From: Hofstenia miamia
Taxonomy: Eukaryota; Xenacoelomorpha; Acoela; Hofsteniidae
Direction: 5' to 3'
DNA length: 64,000 nt
Assembly (NCBI GenBank): GCA_900660155.1
Contig: CABFPE010000021.1
Span: 541,136 to 605,135 of the forward strand
Shown here piece by piece: positions 37,501-46,470 of this stretch (the stretch's first letter is position 1; every line of letters begins with the position of its first letter). The translations under genes were made by a program, and so were the position numbers. A model generated the notes under the pieces. The model was not told the origin of the DNA. It did no database searches and was given only the letters and a program-made list of their open reading frames with translations.

Positions 37501-40500
37501 AGTTAGCCTACATCTGTGCGTTAAGTTTTCGGAAAAATTTTATTTACATAGCGCTAGAGATGTGCCACCGCCTAATACGAAACTCATCGCGTTATATCGC
37601 AATTTCTCAAAAGTTGCCGCAAAATCCTTTTTTAAGAGCTTAGCAACTTAAAAGTTTTACTGCTAAACATTCTTTTTATCTAACTTGCAACTTGTATTAA
37701 TATTTAAAATTGATAAAACGTAAAATAGTATTTTAATATTATTTTTCCTTGAAAATCGCAATGTAATTTCTTTGACCGACAGTGCCACCGCATGTTTTGT
37801 CCCCGCGGTATGCAGCAATTACCGTTTTCCTAACCCACCACGCACATATCTACATGACACTGTTGTGATTCACAGCGTTCTACGCTGTTCTGCGTGATTG
37901 CCAAGAGAATGATAGTGTCATGAAAGAATCAGTCACTAGTCTTTGTAGTAAATCTGCAGAAGAGGGAATTCATTAGATTAGAATAAGATTAATTGGTCAT
38001 CTGGAAAGTGACTATCACATCCGTTCCATTCACCATTTCTGTTTTGATAGGATCTGTTAGCTGCTACAACTATCTATCTATGTTAAGAATTGAAAAAAAA
38101 GTGTATGCAGGTTAGAACAATGTTATCTCTTGCAATATAGATTTTACAAGCATACCTGGACTTATTGACTCTACGTTTGCAGAAAGTTTTAATACTTTAG
38201 TTGTGCAGTTATTAGTCAAACAATATTTTCCATCTATAATCGTCTAAATATGCTGTATGCTGGAAGGCCCTGTTGATAGTACAGCTTGTTGGCTACATTT
38301 TCAACTAATTATACATTTCTCAATTTTGCCAGACGTTTTAGACATAATTGGATGCTTGTACAGCGCGTTTTGTCAAAGATATTATAATGGTGTCTACTAA
38401 TATAATAACAGAACTCCATTATATCTATTTTTCATTGTGACAAAGATATAGTTGACTTTTGTTTTGATTTATATATATACAGGGTGTTCGCGATCTCCCC
38501 GCCGTTTTTTAAACTCAATCATAACGAAAAATGATGATTAAAATAAACACTAATGATATTACTAACAACAAACATAAAATTAAAGCAAGTGTTCAATGTG
38601 TCCTCCATTACTTTCAATACACAGATTGCAGCGGTTGAGAAATGAATTATACGCTTTTTAATAACTTCTATATCCAAGTTTGTCAAAACTGTTGTCAATC
38701 TGCTCCTGAGCTCCTCGACTGTTTTTGGTGTGGGATTTTGATATAATCTATTTCTTATATCACCCCAAAGCCAGAAATCAAGCACAGACAAGTCTGGACT
38801 TCGAGGCGGCCAAGCAAAATTACTTCCTCGTCCAATCCAACGGTCTGATAGATTACGATTTAACGAATCACGAACAGTCAATGACCAATGAGCAGGTGCA
38901 CCGTCTTGTTGAAATACTATGGTCCTGTATCTCCTGTCCGATAATAATGGAATAACCATGTTATCCACAATGTCCAGATAGCGCTCACCAGTCATCGTCG
39001 TATCTATTATTTTAAACTTGACTCCAAAGACAGGGGATATCATTGTCCAACATGTTAATGCACGTGACTTCATTGTTTTTATGGAAGTCGCATGTGGATT
39101 TGTCTTGGCGTAGATGAAGCTATTATGGGAGTTGACTGCACCGTTTATATGGAAAGTTGCCTCATCGCTGAAAGCCAGTTTTTTTACGAAATTGCAATCT
39201 CTGCGCTGTTTTTCAATCACTTTTCGGCAAAATTCTAATCTGCGAGGTGGATCAATAGCTAATAACTCTTGAACTCTTGTGAATTTGAAGGGGCGGATTT
39301 TCTCTTCTTTTAAAACTTTATGCACTGAAGAGACAGATACACCAACAGCTTGACTTACCTTTCTTTGAGATGTAGTGGGGCAATCACCAAAAGCTGAAAC
39401 AATTGCTTCTCTCTTCTCACTTGATAATCGTCTGTTCCTGTGATTTCCTATTGGTGGCCGTGGAAGCACTGATAATGTTTCTCTGAAACGGTTTTTCCAG
39501 TCACGTAGAGTTCGTACAGGTGGGGCTTCTTTATTATACCTTTCAGAGAACTTGCGGCATGCCTCTTCGCAGTTAAACACCGTCGCATAGGAAACAATCA
39601 TTGAAATTTCATCTAACGTATAGTCTCTGTATTCCATTATTGATTATCAATTTGATTACAAATGCAATCTGTGTATTGAAAGTAATGGAGGACACATTGA
39701 ACACTTGCTTTAATTTTATGTTTGTTGTTGGTAGTATAATTAGTGTTTATTTTAATCATTATTTTTCGTTATGATTGAGTTTAAAAAACGGCGGGGAGAT
39801 CGCGAACACCCTGTATATATATATATATACTAAACATTTTTCCTATTCTGTTCCAGTCTGCCCAGATGTTTTTTCCAATTTCACTAGACTGTTTAAATAT
39901 AATATTCATGCATTGTTTGAAAATTCTATTTTTAAATGTGAAATCAGTTACAGACATTTCAATGTAACATGTTTTAATATTTATTCTATTTTGTAAAGAC
40001 AATTAATATTATTCTTGACTTTTACATAGTTAGTGTAGACTACGATTAGCATACTTACACAGATGATTGCCACATTTTCTCTAGTAGTTTGTCTTTAACA
40101 GCTGTTATCGCAATGCTAAGATAATCATTATTTATCGTACATAAGCGCTGCCTTCAAATATGTAGTCCAAATAAACATAAAGAAGTTCCAAAATGTGGAC
40201 TATTAGAGCATTCCAGATCGAATATACTTAATGTAAATTTCTGACGACTATTTTTTTCTTTGAAAATTTTTGCACAATAATCTAACAATTAAACGATATC
40301 AATCGATTGTATTTTAGAATTTATAAAATTTAATAATTTTTCACAGACTCTTAGTTCTGATAAAGTTTGTTAGCTTTTGTGTATTTTAGCCTTGCCGCAT
40401 TGTTATTCAGATGTGAAATTTTCCAACTGCAGCCTTTGAAGTTTTCGGAAGATTTCTCATTTTCATTCAGCAATTCATCTGATTTCATGTCATTTTATGG

Positions 40501-43266
40501 TCTTTTCAATTTTTATATTTATGTTTTGGCTTATGTTTATCTTCCCGCTAAAAATGCTGTACAAGGTATGGTTATTTTGTTTTTTTGATCATTAACCTTC
40601 AACAGCCTGGCGATTTTTAAAAAATTTTCATGGTCCTATAAAAAATTTTTAAACGCTTTTAGCTCAAAAACTATTAATTGGGGTGCTCATTCTGAAAGCA
40701 CCACATGATAGAGCAGAGTTTCATCTTTCTTTTTCGCTCTACATCCGCGCGCTGATCTTGTCCCATCGAGGCGTGCCGTTGCGCGACCGCTGACTTTGCG
40801 CACGGCACGCCTCAATGGGTTTGGAATATCTTGGCATATATTAAGAAACAGTCAGTTTTGGTTGCCTCCAGGGGCTCAAGACCTTCTAAATACATTCACT
40901 AAGTATGGAGAGAGTTTAAATCTCTTTCGAAAATTTCTAAGACAACTTGTTTTGTCTATTCAACAATCTCTGCCACAGCAATAAGCTTTTAATAAAAGTT
41001 TTCAACATTGCATTAATATGTTTCTCAATAGACTTACCAATGCCCCAAGATTTTCAAATTTAGAAATAGGCTTGGAGAAAATTCTTTGTAAATGTGGAAA
41101 AACGGTTTGTCCTTTAAAACGGACGCTAGGCTGTTTAAGGTTAAATCATATCAATACTTAGGCTAATATGTTTGTTTGTATTTCTAGTTTTTGTGAATAA
41201 TTGTTTTTCTCATATTTATTTTTAGTTAGCATACAATCAACACCATTTATGTATTAATTTGAAGATTCTGATTTGAATTGTTTTCGATATTTTGTTTGCT
41301 GCGAACTATGATAAAATTACTTGTGTACAATTTCTAATAGGTCTTCTATTTTATATTTCCGGTTATTTCGTAAAATTTGAATGTAATCTTTAAGATGGTT
41401 ATTACTCTATTATTTAATTAATGTTATAGTTCTAAGATTTAAATTTATCACTAATAAAAAATTTGTAGTTGTAAATTTTAACCTACAACTTTCTTGTAGA
41501 CTTCTGTTGAGATAATTTGGTAGGAATAATTAACAGGGCTTTTGTTTTCCGAAATTTTGCAAATCTTAAACATTTATAGGATTTTTTGTTAAAAATTCTA
41601 TTAAAAGCAAAATAATTTTGCAACTTATATTTGCATGAGTATCTAGGCCGTGTTTAGATTCTTATTTTCGGGAAAATGCGCCCTTTTCAGCGCTTGATGA
41701 TTCAGAAGAAGATATTGTTTACGGGTATGTTTCTTAATCAATTAGATAGTGGTTTACTGTCGCAGTTGTGAACAGACAGTGCTCAGCTCTGTCGAATAGT
41801 GAATTTGCCGAATACAGTCCCATCTTTATCGTCTCGGCCCAACACGCCAATTTTTTTTGAAAACACGATGTTTGATTGGTTGAGATTCTCTATGCAGCTA
41901 CATTATAAAAACGTATCAATTTATTCAAAAATAACACCAATTTGCTGCAATGCTCTGTCATCTATCCTTGTGTATATTGAATTCATGTGGATTTTGTCTA
42001 TTGTTCTATTCATTGTTTTGAACAATATTTGTCAAATTGCAATTTGAGCAATTGATTTTATGCTTCTTTAACCGTTCGTTTATCCTTGGTAGAATTCTAT
42101 CACAAATTATGTGTTTATATATACTAATATTTTAGACATGACAAACTAATAATTATTACACTCAAAAAAAATCAAATAAGGTTTAATTGTAATGCTTTAT
42201 ATCGTAGCATATTCTTCAATATCAACCAAATCGCAGCCAGAAAAATGAATGAGAGAAAACTAAAATAATAGTGTGACTTACATTTGTGTTTTATAGATTT
42301 TGTTTGATGTTCATACACATTTTCCCAAAACCAAAATGCCATTATTCTCTTAATAGACAAATCTGGATCTTTAGCCCACTGTGGCTAAAAAATATTCAAA
42401 TATTGATGTATCGATATTTTATCTATTCGGTTTGATTCTCGTATTATTCGTGCGATGGTTCTTAAGGATTTTTCTGGTAAAAATAGGTTGAAGACCCTGG
42501 TTTTGAAATGGTTCCTTTTAATATTTAATCTTCGGTCAATGGTTAAATATTAGCCCAGTTTACTGAGCAGCTCACTCGGATTTCAGGCGTTGGAAACCCA
42601 AAAAAATGTTGTGTTGGCAATGAGGTGGGTTGATTCGATTAAAAACTATTATCTTGAATTTTTTACTATCAGTTCATGTGAATTTTGGAAATATTCTCAG
42701 ATGTTCAGACTATGGTCGATATTTTTCAAACTAAGCTTACCTGTTAGTTTAAGATGTAAGATCAATGAGAATTGTATCCAGGAATTTTATTGGCATTATT
42801 TTGTTACTTTTTGAAAATATATGAATTACAATTTCATTTTAAATTTTATTCAAAATGTCAAATAATAAATTGTTCTGCTTTTAGAGCTTTCGGGCATTGA
42901 AGCTATTTTGTAATATATTGCAGAACTATATTTTTACATTTTTTCATAATTTTAAGGATTATTTTCAACCTTAAAAATCTTGAAATTTAGCCTATCTATA
43001 TCCAAAATTAAGCTATATTTTATACTCATAAATTTTTCTCTGAACGGATATATGGGTTTTTCATTAATAGACAGGCACCAAAAAGTTTAACTATATAAAC
43101 TTTTTTCTCCTAACCAGAATATTCGTTTGATATGTTTGACTCACTGAAGCTGACTATGCACAAAAATTGTATTTTTAGAACATCTGAGAGAACTTTCTTG
43201 ACTCACCATATCAATGGTAGAAAAGTTCAAGAAGTCTTTAGCAGTGACGATGATAAAATCGCTTAA
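26526..43266 (+). CDS. TMEM181: TMEM181 (GPR178) orthologue, 14 coding exons, complete
   Basis: The gene encodes a multi-pass membrane protein of the GOLD-domain seven-transmembrane group. Human TMEM181 is known as a host factor for cytolethal distending toxin; its normal role is poorly understood. Coding exons are 26526-26619, 28202-28254, 28295-28382, 29929-30041, 30087-30206, 33059-33139, 33342-33400, 34919-34959, 35006-35133, 36123-36272, 37129-37283, 40390-40565, 41658-41724 and 43179-43266. All introns are GT-AG, all phases agree, and the sum is 1413 nt (470 residues plus stop), close to the 475-residue human form. It aligns by eye along its whole length with remembered human TMEM181: N-terminal LYKLTKRHFVL, a lumenal CAG motif, TM helices, YWSIEQRWM across a splice junction, SELRVIPYFDTRL, FMSFYGLFNFYIYVLAYVY, and an acidic tail. 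An acceptor-like tag precedes the first exon, so a 5' non-coding exon probably lies upstream. Several introns hold transposons. Confidence 0.93.
26646..26667. repeat. (TA)n microsatellite at an assembly joint
   Basis: A TA run in TMEM181 intron 1 that ends at the N at 26668. Its low complexity probably explains the break. Confidence 0.85.
26669..27658 (+). mobile_element. LINE, RT palm to 3' end with (ATT)n tail
   Basis: It starts right after the N at 26668, inside the RT domain. It runs through YVDD, the thumb (HHTHLGVQLAANLNWSGH) and the C-terminal region, which ends near 27466 with SFLFAEPF. A short 3' UTR ends in aataaagtct and about 58 bp of ATT repeats (27601-27658). Trinucleotide tails are known from several LINE clades, such as I-like elements. 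In-frame stops occur after the palm and in the thumb, so it is inactive. Its placement inside TMEM181 intron 1 is doubtful: its left 294 bp equal 25818-26111 and its right flank 27853-27907 equals 26113-26167. The block therefore fits the gap at 26112. Confidence 0.85.
28202..28254 (+). CDS. TMEM181: TMEM181 exon 2
   Basis: A 53-bp exon between acceptor tttcag and donor gtatgt. The joined reading gives ELAGPHIALDQEILSHIDAS, the start of the lumenal part after TM1. It ends on a codon boundary. Confidence 0.88.
28295..28382 (+). CDS. TMEM181: TMEM181 exon 3
   Basis: An 88-bp exon reached across a 40-bp intron that contains TACTAAT (28267-28273), a plausible branch site. It encodes LSLFNQQLTLYCKF, equivalent to human LSTYNQQLWLTCVV in the lumenal GOLD-like domain. 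Confidence 0.9.
28514..28566. repeat. (TA)n microsatellite in TMEM181 intron 3
   Basis: About 53 bp of uninterrupted alternating TA. The minus-strand open frame at 28391-28573 spans it and is meaningless. Confidence 0.9.
28927..29548. repeat. 622-bp duplicated segment, copy 2
   Basis: This matches 17908-18529 with about two differences and ends exactly at the N at 29549. It lies in TMEM181 intron 3. The left boundary has no N, so either a real recent duplication or a gap-filling error is possible. Confidence 0.85.
29929..30041 (+). CDS. TMEM181: TMEM181 exon 4
   Basis: A 113-bp exon encoding ERFSKPVELSLYITDFEGK and ending SRMLSCAGD, equivalent to human RTLTCAGK. The acceptor after atatttag was chosen over the nearer upstream AGs because it fits the phase and removes unalignable residues. 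Confidence 0.88.
30087..30206 (+). CDS. TMEM181: TMEM181 exon 5
   Basis: A 120-bp exon after a 45-bp intron. It encodes HCNDMIIAHWAYIATQRYSV and NVSFV, parallel to human AEIIVAHLGYLNYTQYTVIV and NFTW. The donor is gtaagc. Confidence 0.92.
31733..31966. mobile_element. Mariner-type MITE, 234 bp, in TMEM181 intron 5
   Basis: The ends are cagggtgtccataaagtct and, in reverse complement, cagggtgtccgtaaagtct (one mismatch in about 19), flanked by TA on each side (31731-31732 and 31967-31968). It has no coding capacity. TA duplication and the CAGGGTG start place it in the IS630-Tc1-mariner superfamily as a non-autonomous element. Its first seven bases equal those of the transposon at 38480, but the ends diverge from there, so they need not be mobilised by the same enzyme. 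Confidence 0.85.
33059..33139 (+). CDS. TMEM181: TMEM181 exon 6 (second TM helix)
   Basis: An 81-bp exon encoding NPEFTQIEIWARFSFLILSF, the start of the next membrane helix (human NPAFSRLEIWFRFFFVVLTF). Donor gtatgg, phase 0 on both sides. Confidence 0.93.
33342..33400 (+). CDS. TMEM181: TMEM181 exon 7
   Basis: A 59-bp exon encoding CFFSSSIKRFSFKYWSIEQ, the cytosolic loop equivalent to human SLRKFSMRDWGIEQK. It splits an Arg codon with exon 8. Confidence 0.9.
34919..34959 (+). CDS. TMEM181: TMEM181 exon 8 (41 bp)
   Basis: A 41-bp exon giving WMAIILPSLILYN(D), equivalent to human WMSVLLPLLLLYND. It is followed by a 46-bp intron. Confidence 0.9.
35006..35133 (+). CDS. TMEM181: TMEM181 exon 9
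   Basis: A 128-bp exon encoding PLFPVKYVISSWWPLIADCL through AFHGMRL, parallel to human FFPLSFLVNSWLPGMLDDLF through YHGIRV. It contains one TM helix. Confidence 0.93.
36123..36272 (+). CDS. TMEM181: TMEM181 exon 10
   Basis: A 150-bp exon encoding FYFPKFLIVGALWLLVFGFS and RDPAYY, parallel to human FYLPKFFIVGLLWLASVTLG and HDPMYQY. Phase 0 on both sides. Confidence 0.94.
37129..37283 (+). CDS. TMEM181: TMEM181 exon 11
   Basis: A 155-bp exon encoding a TM helix (IALAVLCIIFILYGLFLATR) and the conserved loop SELRVIPYFDTRLGF, parallel to human SELRHMPYVDLRLKF. The acceptor at 37128 avoids an in-frame stop immediately upstream. Confidence 0.94.
38480..39813 (-). mobile_element. Tc1/mariner-superfamily DNA transposon, 1334 bp, 151-bp terminal inverted repeats
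   Basis: The terminal inverted repeats 38480-38630 and 39663-39813 are 151 bp long with about four mismatches. They begin cagggtgttcgcgatctccc and are flanked by TA duplications (38478-38479 and 39814-39815). A single transposase gene fills the centre on the minus strand. Both ends are present and the repeats are about 97% identical, so the insertion looks recent. It lies in TMEM181 intron 11, antisense to the gene. The left repeat overlaps the 3' end of the transposase coding region. Confidence 0.95.
38519..39637 (-). CDS. DDE transposase with DUF4817-type N-terminus, DD36D
   Basis: The 372-residue frame opens at an ATG (39637) just inside the right terminal repeat. Residues 1-60 form a helix-turn-helix of the kind catalogued as DUF4817 (CRKFSERYN, RTLRDWKNRF). 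Residues 72-120 are a second DNA-binding region (TSQRKVSQAVGVSVSSVHKV). The catalytic domain holds D158 (FSDEATF), D245 (QQDGAPAH) and D282 (PPRSPDLSVLDFWLWG). That leaves 36 residues between the second and third Asp, unlike the 34 of classical mariner. The enzyme would cut and paste the element at TA sites. Around residue 327 a run of five A appears to have lost one base. Restoring the usual frame would give NRCNLCIESNGGHIEHLL and a stop, the ending I would expect for the family. As it stands the last 45 or so residues are off-frame, so activity is uncertain. Confidence 0.92.
   Translation of the reverse strand: MEYRDYTLDEISMIVSYATVFNCEEACRKFSERYNKEAPPVRTLRDWKNRFRETLSVLPRPPIGNHRNRRLSSEKREAIVSAFGDCPTTSQRKVSQAVGVSVSSVHKVLKEEKIRPFKFTRVQELLAIDPPRRLEFCRKVIEKQRRDCNFVKKLAFSDEATFHINGAVNSHNSFIYAKTNPHATSIKTMKSRALTCWTMISPVFGVKFKIIDTTMTGERYLDIVDNMVIPLLSDRRYRTIVFQQDGAPAHWSLTVRDSLNRNLSDRWIGRGSNFAWPPRSPDLSVLDFWLWGDIRNRLYQNPTPKTVEELRSRLTTVLTNLDIEVIKKRIIHFSTAAICVLKVMEDTLNTCFNFMFVVSNIISVYFNHHFSL
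40390..40565 (+). CDS. TMEM181: TMEM181 exon 12 (last TM helices)
   Basis: A 176-bp exon encoding LAALLFRCEIF and DFMSFYGLFNFYIYVLAYVY then PAKNAVQ, parallel to human EFLSFYGLLNFYLYTLAFVY and PSKNALY. Donor gtatgg. Confidence 0.94.
40592..41144. mobile_element. piggyBac-type MITE, 545 bp plus TTAA at both ends, in TMEM181 intron 12
   Basis: TTAA tetranucleotides at 40592-40595 and 41141-41144 bracket ends that read ccttcaacagcctggcg and, in reverse complement, ccttaaacagcctagcg (two mismatches in 17). TTAA target duplication with CC-starting ends is the signature of piggyBac. No transposase is left; the 62-codon frame at 40796-40984 could be a scrap but is not recognisable. The element carries a strong internal hairpin. 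Confidence 0.82.
40762..40819. repeat. GC-rich hairpin inside the piggyBac-type MITE
   Basis: The arms cccatcgaggcgtgccgttg and its near-perfect reverse complement ending at 40819 can pair over about 22 bp, with one extra T and one mismatch, around a loop of about 13 bases. It is by far the most GC-rich short segment of the intron. Confidence 0.75.
41658..41724 (+). CDS. TMEM181: TMEM181 exon 13
   Basis: A 67-bp exon encoding DSYFRENAPFSALDDSEEDI VYG in the cytosolic tail, parallel to human NPAFSMLNDSDDDVIYG. Donor gtatgt. Confidence 0.92.
43179..43266 (+). CDS. TMEM181: TMEM181 exon 14 (C-terminus and stop)
   Basis: The last coding exon gives TSERTFLTHHINGRKVQEVF then SSDDDKIA and TAA. The human tail likewise ends in a short acidic serine-rich stretch. 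Acceptor tttttag. Confidence 0.88.
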
Positions 43267-43474
43267 TTTTCAAACATATCGGTGAAAGAAGAGATGTATT
43301 TATTTATCTGGTGATGTACATTTTTGTTAATTTGTGAATTTAGTTTTGTATATTTTGCAGTCTTAAAATGTAAAAATTGTAAAAAACATCAAATAGTAAG
43401 TCTTATTTTTGCAAATATAAAATTTCAATTTTCTATGTTTTTTTATTTTTGAAAAAATATCTTCGTATAAAATC

Positions 43475-43480
43475 AATAAA
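43475..43480 (+). promoter_or_regulatory. Likely TMEM181 poly(A) signal AATAAA
   Basis: A canonical AATAAA about 210 bp after the TMEM181 stop codon, in a T-rich 3' region. An mRNA end is inferred, not shown. Confidence 0.45.
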
Positions 43481-44670
43481 TTCATTTGAATTTATAGCAG
43501 TGATCTGCTGAAATTATATGTATTCTATTAGGAAGCATATGCATTGAGATGTAAGTGTTGCCATTTACAGTTTCACGAGAAGGCTGTACTTACCATTACC
43601 ATACAATATAAGTGAAATATTTCGTTTTGTCACGAGAATTATTAAATTTTGGGATGTTTAAGAGCTTGGCAATCATTTAGAGAATTTTATACTCGGTTTT
43701 ACGGAGTTTGCTTTATAATTTTTTTAATTTTTCGGTACAAGAATGAATTGAATTAGCATCAAGAAAATATAATTCAATGTTTAAGTGTTTCTGTACGCCA
43801 AATTTAATATCACTGGGCAAAAACTCACACTAAGGTCCTCGCAACTGTTGTATGAAAAGTGAGTTAATGTATATTCTGTTAAAGGTTTACAATAATTAAT
43901 TGGCGTCATAAAAAATTTACAAAAATGTCGAAAAAAATTGCTTTTAGCAGAGAAGAAAGTCTTTCTTCAGACATTATTTTAAGAATGTATCATTATACGG
44001 ATAGCAACTCTGAAGCTACAATAAATTGTATAAAAACGCTATAAAATTTCATATTGCACCCCTTAGCTTTAGCGTTTTCATTTCGTTAGTTGAAAACTTC
44101 TGATCGTATAAATTTGAAACCGAACTGATATTTTTCCCATTTATTTATATAGTATTTACAATTACTTGCAGTTATTCCTTTTCTACACTACTAAAAATAC
44201 ACGGCGTGCTTTTATCCAGCAAAGCTTTTATTTATTATATGTACAAACTATTTACACGAGAATCTTCAATCTAAAATAGAGGACAAAAAAAGAAAACCTC
44301 ACCTATAATAATAGAAGAAACGTCAATGTCTAAAAAGAAGTAAGGCAAATATAATTTTTATATACAAGGTGTTTAAAATTAATTAAAAAATCATTCTGAA
44401 AAATATATATGATAGGATAAGATAAGACAATATTTATTAAGAGGAGGTAAAACAATTGAATATAAACTGATGGCTTCTCAAAATAGCGTCATTAAAAAAA
44501 ATCATACTATTTACAAACCTATGAATTGATAAACAGGCTAAGATTAAGTCTAAATTCTAGTAATTGTGTAATTGTTTAGGGTTTCAGATAATTATGAACA
44601 TTGTTTTAAGATCGAATATAGAAGACTTCACACTGAAAACATGATCAAAGAACTCAAAAAATATCAATAA
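43481..44670. other. Nothing recognised between TMEM181 and the transposon cluster
   Basis: AT-rich, no gene supported. A phrase near 44366 (caaggtgtttaaaatt) weakly resembles a transposon end. Confidence 0.4.
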
Positions 44671-44673
44671 TTA

Positions 44674-44990
44674 AAGAAAATGTTAGATTTATATATAGCA
44701 GTCATAAGCTAAGAACAAAATTTCAATTAAAATCTACAACTAAAGAAACCAATAAGTCAAATATAATTTATCAAATCAAATGCACCTGTGGTGAAGATTA
44801 TTTTGGTTTTTGTAGTAGACAACTATCAAGAAGAATTAAAGAACGTGAGACCAGTTCTAATATATCTCAACATTTAAAAAAATGCGGACTAAACTTTGAA
44901 ACAAAAATATTACATCAGACGTCACGATCAAATAATTTAAAAATTATTGAGAGTATTTTTATAAAATTGTGTAATTGCTATTATAGAATT
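44674..44990 (+). mobile_element. Penelope-like element fragment, GIY-YIG endonuclease domain
   Basis: The plus strand encodes IIYQIKCTCGEDYFGFCSRQ, then SRRIKERE and LKIIESIFIK. This follows the GIY-YIG pattern of Penelope-like retroelements: a Tyr strand, a Cys-x-Cys, the YxG strand, a conserved Arg, and a Glu in the last helix. Only this C-terminal domain and a short linker survive; the reverse transcriptase is not seen. It is a broken fragment. Confidence 0.75.
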
Positions 44991-45117
44991 TGTACCCTGT
45001 CCAAGATCGTCCTGAGATGAATTTTTGCTTAACAATAAATCTTTTCGCACTATTTTGGAATTCTTTCAGTTTCTTAATTTGTTTAGGTAGATTATTCCAT
45101 TATCCCATTCAGTTTAC

Positions 45118-45311
45118 TTGAAGATCCGGTTTTCCAATAGGCTTACTCAGCTAAATGCACTGATCGAAAAAAGTTGTCGGAACGGGTATCGAGTCTTGCT
45201 GGCGGATGGCGCGAAGCAATATCTTGAAAAATCAAAGGCTATTCTGGTGGATGGCTGGACCAATAGTGTAAATGGTGAACATCACTTGTTTTATCTTGAC
45301 TCCTGAAAATG

Positions 45312-45343
<32 letters not shown>

Positions 45344-46371
45344 AATATGCTGTTGTTTAAGAAAAATCTGGTGTAGACATTTCTAAGCACATTGAAGAAG
45401 TTGACGATCGTGTAAAAGCTTTGTCTGATTGGGTTCTTGGTGTCGTTGCTGACAACGCAAGAAACATGAAAAATGTGCTGACAATTGTACTCGAAAAGCA
45501 TTCAGATATTGTTCCTGCTGGCTGCTTCTCCCATATTTTTAACCTGATTGTGTGATGTTTTCAAAAAAATTCCTCCTGTAAAAGAAGCTTTGTCCACAAT
45601 TGACGAACTTGAGGGGCAAGATTCTACCTCGTTATTGCAGACGGGCGTTAGACCTCACGATACGATGCAATAACCGCTGCATATCAAAGAATGCTGGAAC
45701 GGAAGCAGAGAAAGCGTTGTTTGAGCACGCCCGTCAAATTCTATGTGAGGTGTCGAAGCAAATTCTGGTGATCCAGAAAGATGAATCAACTATTGGTAAC
45801 GTCCTATCAGCGTATACTAAAGTGAAAACGTCATTGACAGACAACTTGACCCTGACCAATGAAACAAAATGCACGCTAGATGCCGTTTTCAGTAGTCGAC
45901 TGCATAACTTTGCAAACCATCAATTTGGCAGCCTTGCTAACGAATTGAAACATTTTTTATCACTTGATACAGCACCATTTGATCTTTGAGACAAATTCCC
46001 AATTCAGAAGGATAAATTCCAATCATGGATGAAGAGAGTTTTGCATAGCAACAAGAAATAACCGTTTGATTACGACTGTCAGCAGCTCCAGGAAAAATTG
46101 ATTTTTGGGGAAAACACCATCCCCGATAATTTTCCAATCTATCGAACTCTGGCAAATTTGGTTCGAAGAATGCCAATCTCAGAAGCGGCAGTAGAGCGAG
46201 CTTTCAGTAAGCACAAATTGTTCCATAATCGATTACAGGGCAGTCTGGAAGTAGAAAAATTGAAAGTGGGGAAGGGAAAAGATTTGGAGAACATGATTTA
46301 CGAAAAATTTTTTCGCTGGGACTGTGACTCAGAGCGATTGCTAAATTTTGTATTTATTGTTGCGTTTTAAA
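45118..46371 (+). pseudogene. hAT-family transposase, broken
   Basis: Recognisable hAT landmarks appear in order on the plus strand: SKAILVDGWTNSVNGEH (about 45232-45282), VVADNARNMKNV then CFSHIFNLIV (about 45443-45556), a middle region (45720-45989), and the C-terminal dimerisation motif RMPISEAAVERAFSKHKLFH with NRLQGSLEVEKL (about 46166-46263). The landmarks lie in several frames, and a TA microsatellite at 45312-45339 interrupts the first part, so the gene is dead. Reading inward from 46470 on the minus strand, caagggtgagcaaaatgcgg resembles a hAT terminal repeat, but I found no convincing left partner. Confidence 0.85.
45312..45339. repeat. (TA)n microsatellite within the hAT relic
   Basis: A TA run of about 28 bp that interrupts the transposase coding region. 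Confidence 0.9.
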
Positions 46372-46470
46372 CAAATAATTTTCAAAATAACGTGTTTTAA
46401 TTCAGTTCAAATTAGTGCTGGTACCAATTACCAACAATGCCTCCTGGTAACCGCATTTTGCTCACCCTTG

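Noticed and set aside
46451-46470. Complete hAT element with both terminal repeats
   Set aside because: Only the right end looks like a hAT terminus; the sequence near 44366 is too weak a match to be called its partner.
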